Source: an uncultured Opitutia bacterium
Lineage (GTDB): Bacteria; Verrucomicrobiota; Verrucomicrobiia; Opitutales; UBA953
Direction of reading: 5' to 3'
Assembly (NCBI GenBank): GCA_903925205.1
Contig: CAIYEN010000036.1
Location: 1 to 41,472 of the forward strand
DNA: 41,472 nt
Shown: one piece after another, positions 1-4,861 of the stretch
Position numbering within the stretch: position 1 is the first letter of the stretch
Layout of the letters: every line of letters begins with the position of its first letter
Program-made: the position numbers and the translations under genes
Notes under the pieces: model-generated
Databases searched by the model: none
What the model was told of the DNA's origin: nothing
Seen by the model: the letters and a program-made list of their open reading frames with translations, nothing else

Positions 1-79
1 TGTAGGTGATCTCGACCTGGATCGAGTCAGGCTGCAGCCCGAAGGGGCAGTACGCCGTCATGGTGTGCTGGGTTGTCAT
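1..79 (-). CDS. Partial small phage protein, cut by window edge
   Basis: This is the first 26 codons of a leftward gene (MTTQHTMTAYCPFGLQPDSI...), nearly identical to the start of the complete 90-aa gene at 40377-40649, differing at residue 4 (Q versus K). Its ATG overlaps the stop of the upstream 83-aa gene in an ATGA arrangement, so the two are probably translationally coupled. The rest lies outside the window. Function unknown. Confidence 0.7.
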   Translation of the reverse strand, partial: MTTQHTMTAYCPFGLQPDSIQVEITY

Positions 80-330
80 CACGCGGCCTCGTCCATCAAG
101 CCAAGGTCAGCGGCCTCGATGGCGCGCGGCTCTGCGTGGTTGATCGCGTTCTCCAACGCGATCAGGAGGGCGCAGGCGTCGGCCATGTAGAGCAGGACCT
201 GAAACTCGCCGTCCTGCCCGGTGTTGCCGAACTTGATGTTGATAAACGACTGGTGCCCATCCGCCGGAAACCCGGTGACGTGGATGCCCGGCCGGTTCTC
301 GCGCTTAACGCTGAAGGTTTTGTTGTCCAT
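79..330 (-). CDS. Small unknown phage protein, left variant (83 aa)
   Basis: The start at 330 is preceded by GGAGAGGG, a strong ribosome binding site. The first residues MDNKTFSVKR and the last 35 or so (LLYMADACALLIALENAINH...LMDEAA) match the 87-aa variant at 40649-40912, while the centre (residues ~22-45) differs and lacks four residues. No signal peptide or membrane segment; the C-terminal half looks helical. It lies second in the leftward early operon behind PL, where temperate phages often carry small host-takeover or anti-defence genes; that role is only positional inference. I do not recognise the family. The longer ORF-track line 79-714 reads another frame upstream and is not the gene. 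Confidence 0.75.
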   Translation of the reverse strand: MDNKTFSVKRENRPGIHVTGFPADGHQSFINIKFGNTGQDGEFQVLLYMADACALLIALENAINHAEPRAIEAADLGLMDEAA

Positions 331-347
331 TTCCCTCTCCTGGTTGA

Positions 348-833
348 CTAGGCGGCGATTGAGTTGGTGAAGGCCGGCGCATTGATCGCCACCCGCGCGG
401 CCCGATACCGCTCGACCTGCCGGACGAACCCGGCCCACAGCTCGCGGCGACGGATCATCCAGCCCTCGCGACGATTGGCGGACCACAGATCGAACGGCAG
501 GCAGTCCCAAGCGGCGCGGCGGTCGCTCTCGTGCGTCTGCAGGTGGGAGAGCCAGTTGAGAGCGGCGGCGGCGTGCACCTCGTGCGCGAACTGGCCCATC
601 TCGATACAAGCCGGCTCGGCCCAGCGGTCGAAGTCGTAGCCCAGCAGGCGCTCGCAGCGGGCGAAGTCGGCGGCGCGGTGGGCGACCTCGGCGGTGCACA
701 CGGCGACGGCCCACTGGCGATAATTGAAGCCTTCAATTGCGTGCGAAGGCAGCGGTTGCCTTTCGCGGCGGATCAGCTCGGCGGTGGTGAGGTGATCGGT
801 GTCGCGGCGGGTGAGGGTGAGTGCGTCGGGCAT
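348..833 (-). CDS. Unknown early-left protein, left variant (161 aa)
   Basis: First gene of the leftward early operon, 30 nt downstream of the -10 box of PL, with AGGGAG ahead of ATG 833. The protein is Arg/Ala/Trp-rich, without signal peptide or membrane segments, and carries a conserved core VCTAEVAHRAADFAR and LNWLSHLQTHES. Compared with the right variant (40929-41414) it has the same length and about 83 percent identity by eye. Residues 1-29 are identical, residues 30-43 are strongly divergent (9 of 14 differ), and the other substitutions are scattered and often conservative. Both copies are intact, so both variants have been under selection. Function unknown; an anti-host or anti-defence role is possible from position and variability only. 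Confidence 0.8.
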   Translation of the reverse strand: MPDALTLTRRDTDHLTTAELIRRERQPLPSHAIEGFNYRQWAVAVCTAEVAHRAADFARCERLLGYDFDRWAEPACIEMGQFAHEVHAAAALNWLSHLQTHESDRRAAWDCLPFDLWSANRREGWMIRRRELWAGFVRQVERYRAARVAINAPAFTNSIAA

Positions 834-862
834 TGGTGGGTGGCTCCCTGTTCGGTGAAGCC

Positions 863-891
863 AAGTTAATCAACCATTAACCCACAGTCAA
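863..891 (-). promoter_or_regulatory. Left early promoter PL (TTGACT-N17-TAACTT)
   Basis: On the minus strand TTGACT (891-886) and TAACTT (868-863) are separated by exactly 17 bp, about 30 bp upstream of the 161-aa gene. The same hexamers with the same spacing occur in front of the cro-like gene (2427-2455), and spacer bases are also shared. The right copy of the block keeps the same promoter (41444-41472). Confidence 0.7.
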
Positions 892-903
892 TCAAGAATT
901 AAC
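865..903. promoter_or_regulatory. Operator pair OL1/OL2 at PL
   Basis: Two imperfect palindromes of the form GTYAAT-N5-ATTAAC lie here. OL1 is GTTAAT-CAACC-ATTAAC (865-881) and OL2 is GTCAAT-CAAGA-ATTAAC (887-903). Their centres are 22 bp apart, two helical turns. OL1 overlaps the -10 box and spacer of PL and OL2 overlaps the -35, so a bound repressor would block polymerase. The same form occurs at PR. The likely ligands are the CI-like repressor (1672-2379) and/or the Cro-like protein. Confidence 0.65.
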
Positions 904-957
904 CACCGATCAACTTTCCCTCGGCTAAGGTCCAACCTTCAACTCAGGGAGGCATGG

Positions 958-1257
958 ATGCGCGTATTTGCTATCGCAGGCGTTGCGTTGATCGTACTTG
1001 CCGGTCCCGCCATGGCGCAATTTGGCGGGACCTCACCGAACGGTGGTTATGGTTCAGGCACTTACGGGTCCGGCACCTATGGCACCGGCAGCAATCCCAA
1101 CAGCAACTCGGTCGACGGCTACACTCGCAGGGACGGGACCTACGTCCAGCCGCACCAGCGCACGAACCCGAACAACAGCCAGCTCGACAACTACGGGACG
1201 CGCGGGAACACAAACCCCTACGGCGGGCAGACCGGCACTCTGTCGCCCAGGCGATAG
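958..1257 (+). CDS. Small secreted Gly/Asn-rich protein (moron candidate)
   Basis: The 99-aa product begins with a clear Sec signal peptide (MRVFAIAGVALIVLAGPAMA, cleavage after AMA). A Gly/Ser/Tyr repeat stretch (GSGTYGSGTYGTG) follows, and then a segment VDGYTRRDGTYVQPHQRT...NPYGGQTGT. This resembles small secreted or periplasmic proteins common in proteobacteria with a 'GY.RkDGTYV.PH.RT' signature (family knowledge; function unknown). AGGGAGG precedes ATG 958. It is a single gene facing right, convergent with the Rap1a-like gene and outside the phage replication and structural operons. That fits a lysogenic-conversion gene carried between PL and the repressor. It could alter the lysogen's envelope; this is inference. 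Confidence 0.7.
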   Translation: MRVFAIAGVALIVLAGPAMAQFGGTSPNGGYGSGTYGSGTYGTGSNPNSNSVDGYTRRDGTYVQPHQRTNPNNSQLDNYGTRGNTNPYGGQTGTLSPRR

Positions 1258-1265
1258 GGGAGCGG

Positions 1266-1292
1266 GGCGGGGATCACATCCGCTTCCCCGCC
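1266..1292. terminator. GC-rich hairpin between convergent genes
   Basis: A perfect 8-bp inverted repeat, GGCGGGGA / TCCCCGCC with an 11-nt loop, lies between the stop of the secreted-protein gene and the 3' end of the Rap1a-like gene. No U-tract follows on either strand, so intrinsic termination is uncertain; position is the main argument. Confidence 0.3.
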
Positions 1293-1642
1293 GGCGGCAT
1301 CGCGGCGCAAGGGAACGCATTGATGAAGGCCGCAGCATACAGTCCGATCATGGGCTTGTGCCGCTCGGCCGGTCGGTCTTTCAGGAACTTCACAACGACA
1401 TCGACGCCCTGTTGATATGTCGCCGTTGGCGGCATGCAGAAGGGCGGGAACTTGTCGAAGGCGTCGACCCAAAACAGGGTCGCCTCGTGCATGCCGCGCA
1501 CGTAGGCATAGCACTGGTCCAGGGTCGCGACGTCTGGCTTCTCACACGCGCGCAGGAAGTCATTTCCCGTACCGGCGACATCTACCGCGCGAGCCGCCGG
1601 CGCCGTCCACAGCATCGCAAGGAAGATCAACAGCAACCGCAT
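1274..1642 (-). CDS. Rap1a/Tai immunity-like periplasmic protein
   Basis: The 122-aa product has an N-terminal signal peptide (MRLLLIFLAMLWTAPAARA). The mature domain has four cysteines in a pattern I associate with the Rap1a/Tai immunity family: a Cys after 'FLRA', a second in 'DQCYAYVRG', 'FCMPP', and a closing 'AFPC'. Members of that family neutralise type VI secretion amidase effectors in the periplasm (family knowledge). It lies 29 bp downstream of the repressor on the same strand, so it is probably expressed from the prophage. That fits a lysogenic-conversion product protecting the lysogen envelope, or superinfection exclusion. The family call rests on the motif pattern by eye; the role in the phage is inference. 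Confidence 0.65.
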   Translation of the reverse strand: MRLLLIFLAMLWTAPAARAVDVAGTGNDFLRACEKPDVATLDQCYAYVRGMHEATLFWVDAFDKFPPFCMPPTATYQQGVDVVVKFLKDRPAERHKPMIGLYAAAFINAFPCAAMPPAGKRM

Positions 1643-1671
1643 TCAGACACACTACCCCGAAGCGCCTCGAT

Positions 1672-2379
1672 TCACATTCGCGGCCGAATCTCAGCAATCC
1701 GGTAGGCCTTGGCCCACTTCCTGCGTGAAAGCTCGAAATCCTTGGCCGGGTTGAGCTGGCGGACGCGCCATACGTCTGGAGTGGCCCGCAGCAGCCGCTT
1801 CACCAAGGCGTAAAGGTTGCCGTCCTCGGACTGATGAACGAACACACAGTCCGTCATGGGCAGGAGTGGCATCGCCGGATTGATGACTACCTGGTCGCCC
1901 TGAGCCAGTCGCTCAAGCATGCTATCGCCAATCACGTGAAACGCCCAGGGATCCGTCACAGTGGCGGTGCGTTCGGTCCGCTTGATGTAGTCGATCGGCT
2001 CGGAGGTCAGAATCATCGCGCCGTCGCCATCGCCAGCGGCGGCTGACGCCCAGACAGGAATATCCGCACGGCCCATCGGCACGGGAGGCGCTGTGGCCGG
2101 CTCTGCCAGCGGGCGCCTTGCTGGGCGGTCCATCAAAAATGACGCCTGCTTGGGCTCTGGCGGCCACTTTTCCCCCGCCGCCAGAGCGCGCACCATATCG
2201 GGGTCCACTTCCAGCAACTGGGCCAGGCGCGGCTGCTTGCGCTGATCTGGCACGTTCTTGCCGGATTCCCACTGGTTCACAGCCGACTTCGTGACGCCGA
2301 AGTGCCGGCCCAGCTCAATCTGATCCCAGCCCTTCGCCTCTCGGGCGGTTTTGATGAGTTTTCCAAGCTCTGCGGACAT
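1672..2379 (-). CDS. CI/LexA-type repressor (XRE HTH + S24 peptidase)
   Basis: This 235-aa protein is the lysogeny repressor. Residues ~5-60 form an XRE helix-turn-helix (GRHFGVTKSAVNQWESGKNVP). Residues ~115-235 form an S24 peptidase domain. A cleavage site is visible in ASAAAGDGDG (Ala-Gly), the catalytic Ser is in VIGDSM and the Lys in YALVKRLL. The protein should therefore self-cleave on RecA activation, coupling induction to DNA damage (family knowledge). It is transcribed divergently from the cro-like gene across an operator array. The ribosome binding site is weak (AGAGA about 12 nt upstream). The Rap1a-like gene follows it. Confidence 0.95.
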   Translation of the reverse strand: MSAELGKLIKTAREAKGWDQIELGRHFGVTKSAVNQWESGKNVPDQRKQPRLAQLLEVDPDMVRALAAGEKWPPEPKQASFLMDRPARRPLAEPATAPPVPMGRADIPVWASAAAGDGDGAMILTSEPIDYIKRTERTATVTDPWAFHVIGDSMLERLAQGDQVVINPAMPLLPMTDCVFVHQSEDGNLYALVKRLLRATPDVWRVRQLNPAKDFELSRRKWAKAYRIAEIRPRM

Positions 2380-2392
2380 GGGTCCATTGTCT

Positions 2393-2453
2393 CTTGACCT
2401 GTGGTTAACTGCGCGAGCATTCTAGATTGACTGGTAGTCAATTAACGATTAAC
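2393..2453. promoter_or_regulatory. Right operator array OR1-OR3, 22-bp spacing
   Basis: Three sites fit GTYAAT-N5-ATTRAC in phase. OR1 is GTCAAT-TAACG-ATTAAC (2437-2453). OR2 is GAGCAT-TCTAG-ATTGAC (2415-2431, left arm degenerate). OR3 is CTTGAC-CTGTG-GTTAAC (2393-2409, weaker). Centres at 2445, 2423 and 2401 are exactly 22 bp apart. OR1 covers the PR spacer and -10; OR3 lies in the leader of the repressor gene. A second perfect palindrome, ATTGACT-GGT-AGTCAAT (2426-2442), covers the PR -35. The layout mimics the lambda OR switch; assignment of CI and Cro preference is inference. Confidence 0.6.
2419..2424 (-). promoter_or_regulatory. Candidate -10 box of repressor promoter
   Basis: TAGAAT on the minus strand matches five of six bases of TATAAT and would start a transcript about 33 nt upstream of the repressor ATG. 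No good -35 is seen at 17 bp, as in lambda PRM, which needs activation by bound repressor. Weak evidence. Confidence 0.35.
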
Positions 2454-2455
2454 TT
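2427..2455 (+). promoter_or_regulatory. Right early promoter PR (TTGACT-N17-TAACTT)
   Basis: The -35 TTGACT (2427-2432) and -10 TAACTT (2450-2455) with 17-bp spacing are identical in hexamers and spacing to PL. Transcription would start near 2462, at the ATG (2463) of the cro-like gene. Confidence 0.7.
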
Positions 2456-2462
2456 CGCGTTC

Positions 2463-2732
2463 ATGGACGCTACAGCCCCCCGAACCACCCCGCTCACTGA
2501 GACCAAGCTCGAAGGCCTGAACGCAGCCAAGAGAGCCGCAGGGAACGCCAAGCTCCTTGCGGAGAAGCTCGGCATCACTGGTGCCGCAATCAGTCGGTGG
2601 GGTGATGAAGTGCCACTGAAATGGGTGATCCCCGTCGAGGGCGCGACTGGTGTCTCTCGTCACACGCTGCGGCCAGACATGTTCACGCCGCCATCGGCGG
2701 CCACCACCCCCCACCAGGACGAAGCCGCATGA
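2463..2732 (+). CDS. Cro/YdaS-like DNA-binding protein
   Basis: This 89-aa product carries a compact helix-turn-helix (AEKLGITGAAISRWGDEVPL) followed by IPVEGATGVSRHTLRPDMF, the pattern of YdaS/Cro-like phage regulators. It lies divergent from the CI-like repressor and is the first gene from PR, so it is the expected lytic-side antagonist binding the OR/OL sites. I chose ATG 2463 over the ORF-track start 2427 because 2427 lies inside the promoter and operator. No Shine-Dalgarno precedes 2463 and the predicted transcript starts at or next to the ATG, so the mRNA may be leaderless. The stop overlaps the next ATG (ATGA). Confidence 0.8.
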   Translation: MDATAPRTTPLTETKLEGLNAAKRAAGNAKLLAEKLGITGAAISRWGDEVPLKWVIPVEGATGVSRHTLRPDMFTPPSAATTPHQDEAA

Positions 2733-2803
2733 TCGCCGAGCTGCTCGTCATCGCGGCGTTCGCCGTCCTGCTGGCCGCTCTCGTGTTCGTGGTGACGCGA
2801 TGA
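2729..2803 (+). CDS. Tiny single-pass membrane peptide (24 aa)
   Basis: ATGA overlap with the cro-like stop gives a 24-residue peptide, MIAELLVIAAFAVLLAALVF followed by VVTR, which is almost entirely one hydrophobic helix with a short basic tail. The next gene starts inside its end (ATG 2800). The tight overlaps on both sides and the hydrophobicity argue that it is translated. It is too short for the ORF track at this start. Function unknown; small early membrane peptides in phages can affect the host membrane, but nothing here shows that. Confidence 0.5.
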   Translation: MIAELLVIAAFAVLLAALVFVVTR

Positions 2804-3414
2804 GCGACGAAGGCATTACCCATTTCGAGTACCTGCAAGCCGAGAAGGCGCGGGTGCGGTCGCTGCTGTCGAAGAAGGCGAGCCCGGCTGCTTTGGCGCG
2901 GCTCCCCAAGCCCATCGTGCCCAAGCGCGAAACCCTGCCGCCGGTTGTGCTGGCGACGCGACGCGACGCGGTCAACTACCGGCAGCAGGCGGTTTCCAGG
3001 GCGGTTGCCCGCGCGCGGGTGCTGGGCACCTTTGCGACGCCCGAGCAGGAGAGGGCGATTATGGCATCCCCGTTCTACCGCATCCAGGCGACGCAGGACG
3101 GCGCGGCGCACCTGAAGGAAATGGCCGCTGTAGCGGGTGCCGCTCTGGGCCTGTCGCCTGACGATCTGGCTCGGCAACGCAGCAGCGTTCGATACACCTA
3201 CGGCCGGTACGTCGTCGCGCTCGTGCTGACTGACCTTTGCATGGTGTCGTCGGAGATGATCGGCCAAGCGCTGGGCGTGACATTTGAGAACGCCAAGAAC
3301 GCGCGCCGACGTGGCCGCAATCTGCTCGCGCGCTCGGCCGCATACACCGAGAAATATGGCGTCGCCTTGCAGGCCGTCTACGCCCGCTGGCCGCAGTACA
3401 GGACCGCAGCATGA
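2800..3414 (+). CDS. DnaA domain IV-like replication/regulatory protein
   Basis: This is a 204-aa protein starting at ATG 2800, overlapping the membrane-peptide stop; the longer track start is in non-coding frame. The N-terminal ~90 residues are basic and unassigned. Residues ~125-195 (LSPDDLARQRSSVRYTYGRY, then VALVLTDLCMVSSEMIGQAL, then GVTFENAKNARRRG) resemble the C-terminal helix-turn-helix of DnaA. There the signature is 'R..v..aR.iamyl...lt..s...IG..fg...' and the domain binds DnaA boxes (family knowledge). No AAA+ domain is present, so it is not an initiator ATPase. It could recognise the phage origin or recruit host replication proteins. The assignment is by pattern and is moderate. 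Confidence 0.5.
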   Translation: MSDEGITHFEYLQAEKARVRSLLSKKASPAALARLPKPIVPKRETLPPVVLATRRDAVNYRQQAVSRAVARARVLGTFATPEQERAIMASPFYRIQATQDGAAHLKEMAAVAGAALGLSPDDLARQRSSVRYTYGRYVVALVLTDLCMVSSEMIGQALGVTFENAKNARRRGRNLLARSAAYTEKYGVALQAVYARWPQYRTAA

Positions 3415-3620
3415 GCGGGCGGGCCACCACGCGGGATTACGGCTGGGCACGGGCGCAGGCCGACCTTGCGAACGGTATCCATCCCGGCGTCGTGGCCGCG
3501 CGGCTTGGCGATATTGAGGAGAACGTCCGCGAGATTGCCGATCAGCAGGGCTGGCCGGTGTCATGGAGCGGCCAGACGGCGCAGCAGATCCTCGACGCTT
3601 ACGAGCGGATTATCCCGTGA
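3411..3620 (+). CDS. Small hypothetical protein (69 aa)
   Basis: It starts in an ATGA overlap with the DnaA-like gene, so it belongs to the same early operon. The sequence (ARLGDIEENVREIADQQGWP, ILDAYERII) suggests a small helical, HTH-like fold ('pGvVAarLGdieenVreiA' is typical of short phage HTH proteins), but I cannot assign a function. It is the last gene before the structured region and intrinsic terminator. Confidence 0.65.
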   Translation: MSGRATTRDYGWARAQADLANGIHPGVVAARLGDIEENVREIADQQGWPVSWSGQTAQQILDAYERIIP

Positions 3621-3625
3621 GCGCA

Positions 3626-3916
3626 TCACTTTCCCTCGCTGGCGGCATTAGCTCTCCGAAGTCGCCAGTTGGCACCGTGCAGAAGATTGGGCTGCACGGT
3701 GCCACCCTTATTCGTATCCCCGGTGCGGCCCTTGGGGTGCCGCGTTCCTCCCTTGCCGGGGAAACTGGCGGTCGCGCTGTTGAGTATCTCCGGCGCGACC
3801 GCCTCTTTTATTCTCTGGTCCGCGAGCTTGGCGGCGATACGGGCCAGAACTTCGCTAAGTGGCTTCCAAGTGTCGGCTCTCTTCATGGGTTTAACCATGA
3901 AGGGAATCGTGGCCAT
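3626..3916 (-). CDS. Doubtful antisense ORF (96 aa)
   Basis: This leftward ORF opposes the rightward early operon. Its first half (TWKPLSEVLARIAAKLADQR, IKEAV) looks protein-like, and the frame stays open upstream of the only ATG (AADIAEFLAGFDDF). Its second half overlies the perfect inverted repeats at 3671-3803 and reads like low-quality sequence (KGGTRHPKGRTGDTNKGG). No ribosome binding site or promoter is visible. It could be a genuine antisense moron or a remnant of an inserted gene. Low confidence. Confidence 0.3.
   Translation of the reverse strand: MATIPFMVKPMKRADTWKPLSEVLARIAAKLADQRIKEAVAPEILNSATASFPGKGGTRHPKGRTGDTNKGGTVQPNLLHGANWRLRRANAASEGK
3663..3770 (+). ncRNA. Nested three-stem RNA structure upstream of terminator
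   Basis: Three pairings nest in the order of a three-way junction. P1 is CGCCAGTT (3663-3670) with AACTGGCG (3763-3770). P2 is a perfect 12-bp hairpin, GGCACCGTGCAG / CTGCACGGTGCC, with a 9-nt loop (3671-3703). P3 is TCCCCGG / CCGGGGA (3717-3723 / 3756-3762) enclosing GCGGC / GCCGC. P1's right arm shares GGCG with the terminator stem that follows, so the two are mutually exclusive. This suggests an attenuator, antiterminator or put-like element; alternatively the palindromes are protein-binding DNA. No known RNA family recognised. Confidence 0.5.
3767..3814 (+). terminator. Strong intrinsic terminator in early-right operon
   Basis: A perfect 11-bp stem, GGCGGTCGCGC / GCGCGACCGCC (3767-3777 / 3793-3803), with a 15-nt loop is followed immediately by TCTTTTATTCT. 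It lies about 150 bp after the fourth early-right gene, in the position of lambda tR1, so transcription of the replication genes probably needs read-through or antitermination. Confidence 0.75.
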
Positions 3917-3947
3917 GAAGTCGTCAAAGCCTGCCAGGAACTCGGCA

Positions 3948-4310
3948 ATGTCTGCCGCGCTTGATCGCGTCCGCCCGATGTTGGTCGCTATAGGCGGCCC
4001 GCGTCAGTGGTCCGACACCAAAGACCATTGGCGAAACCGCCTTGCACGGCGGCTCGATATGAACGCCCGCCGCGTAAGGGCAATCCTTTCTAACAATGAA
4101 AAAGTGAGCCTGACCGCCGATGAATATATCCGGATTGAAGAACGGTTTTGCGCGCTCGATCAACGCATTGCGGAAAACCTGCGGGCGCTCGACGCAGACG
4201 CTGGGAATGCGCCTACTTGCCAAGTGCGAGCGGGAAGAGCGCCGGATCAGGGAGCGCGTGGCGAAGCTCCAGGCGGATCGCAAGCGCGCTTACAAGCTGA
4301 TCGGCGGTAG
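3948..4310 (+). CDS. HTH-like early protein, C-terminus possibly frameshifted
   Basis: Start ATG 3948 has AGGAA seven bases upstream. The product begins MSAALDRVRPMLVAIGGPRQ and continues WSDTKDHWRNRLARRLDMNA, RRVRAILS, a helix-turn-helix-like region of a kind found in small alphaproteobacterial phage proteins. Up to about 4206 the frame has good GC-rich third positions. After that, this frame turns to poor codon usage (PTCQVRAGRAPDQGARGEAP), while the +1 frame reads a well-formed basic helix. Either the real gene ends by frameshift into 4207-4320, or a second short gene overlaps. The ORF-track start at 3669 lies inside the RNA structure and is rejected. Confidence 0.6.
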   Translation: MSAALDRVRPMLVAIGGPRQWSDTKDHWRNRLARRLDMNARRVRAILSNNEKVSLTADEYIRIEERFCALDQRIAENLRALDADAGNAPTCQVRAGRAPDQGARGEAPGGSQARLQADRR

Positions 4311-4320
4311 GGGGCGGTGA
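4207..4320 (+). CDS. Short basic helical ORF or frameshifted tail
   Basis: From ATG 4207 the +1 frame encodes MRLLAKCEREERRIRERVAK followed by LQADRKRAYKLIGGRGR, an amphipathic, charged helix with strongly GC-biased third positions (about 30 of 37 by eye). The upstream gene's own frame loses that bias at the same place. Only a poorly spaced GGGA precedes the ATG. It may be the true C-terminus of the 3948 gene after an indel or programmed +1 shift, or a 37-aa gene of its own. Its stop overlaps the next start (TGATG). Confidence 0.45.
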   Translation: MRLLAKCEREERRIRERVAKLQADRKRAYKLIGGRGR

Positions 4321-4517
4321 TGGATCGCGTGGCCCAACTCGCTGCACAGGCACGCAGGATGCTTGAGTTTGAAAAAGACTCGCTAGTTGGCTTTGAGGCC
4401 GCGCGTATGACGACGCGCCAGATGCTCCGCGAGGAAGCCGAGGACCTTGGCTTCGCCCCCAACGAAATCTCCGCCGCCGTTGACGAGGCCCTTACCGCAG
4501 CGGGGACAACGCCATGA
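4320..4517 (+). CDS. Small helical hypothetical protein (65 aa)
   Basis: ATG 4320 overlaps the previous stop; the track's GTG three bases earlier is less likely. The product (DRVAQLAAQARRMLEFEKDS, then TTRQMLREEAEDLGFAPNEI, SAAVDEAL) is acidic and helical, without membrane segments or recognisable motifs. The spacing on both sides shows that it is part of the early-right operon, directly before the DUF1064 nuclease. Function unknown. Confidence 0.65.
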   Translation: MDRVAQLAAQARRMLEFEKDSLVGFEAARMTTRQMLREEAEDLGFAPNEISAAVDEALTAAGTTP

Positions 4518-4861
4518 GCAAGCCCGGCCGCAACAAGTACGGGGCACGCAAGGTCGTCGTGGATGGCATCAAGCACGACAGCAAGCGCGAGTGGGTGCGC
4601 TACGGGCAACTGCTGCAACTCTGGAAGGCCGACAAGATCAGCGATCTAGAGCGGCAAGTGACTTACGTGCTTGCGCCTGCGGTTAACCTACACGGCGAGA
4701 AGCGTAAGAAGCCAGCTCTCCGATACGTGGCCGACTTCCGATACCGCGACCGGCAAGGCGCAATCGTCGTTGAGGACGCCAAAGGCTTTGAAAGCCCTGT
4801 GAGCCGCATCAAGCGCCACCTAATGAAGTCCGTCCATGGAATAGACGTGAGGATCACATGA
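4514..4861 (+). CDS. DUF1064 PD-(D/E)xK nuclease-like protein
   Basis: The 115-aa product starts MSKPGRNKYGARKVVVDGIK and goes on HDSKREWVRYGQLL, the signature of DUF1064 phage proteins. The second half, LRYVADFRYRDRQGAIVVED followed by AKGF, fits a PD-(D/E)xK nuclease core (Asp in the VADF strand, E-x-K in VVEDAKG). Family members are thought to act as phage recombination or structure-specific endonucleases, perhaps Holliday-junction resolvases; this is family knowledge, not shown here. It lies among replication genes, with ATGA overlaps at both ends. Confidence 0.75.
   Translation: MSKPGRNKYGARKVVVDGIKHDSKREWVRYGQLLQLWKADKISDLERQVTYVLAPAVNLHGEKRKKPALRYVADFRYRDRQGAIVVEDAKGFESPVSRIKRHLMKSVHGIDVRIT

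Larger units (their letters stand above)
1..891. repeat. Left copy of diverged terminal homologous block
   Basis: This block aligns end to end with 40571-41472. It holds the start of a 90-aa-type gene, an 83-aa gene, a 161-aa gene and the left promoter. The outer parts are identical (first 69 bases, last 129 bases) while the middle differs by many substitutions plus one 12-bp indel in the 83/87-aa gene. It is either a real diverged duplication or two strain variants of one locus captured at both ends of an assembled circular contig. The second is simpler, because both homologous blocks coincide exactly with the window ends. Confidence 0.9.
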
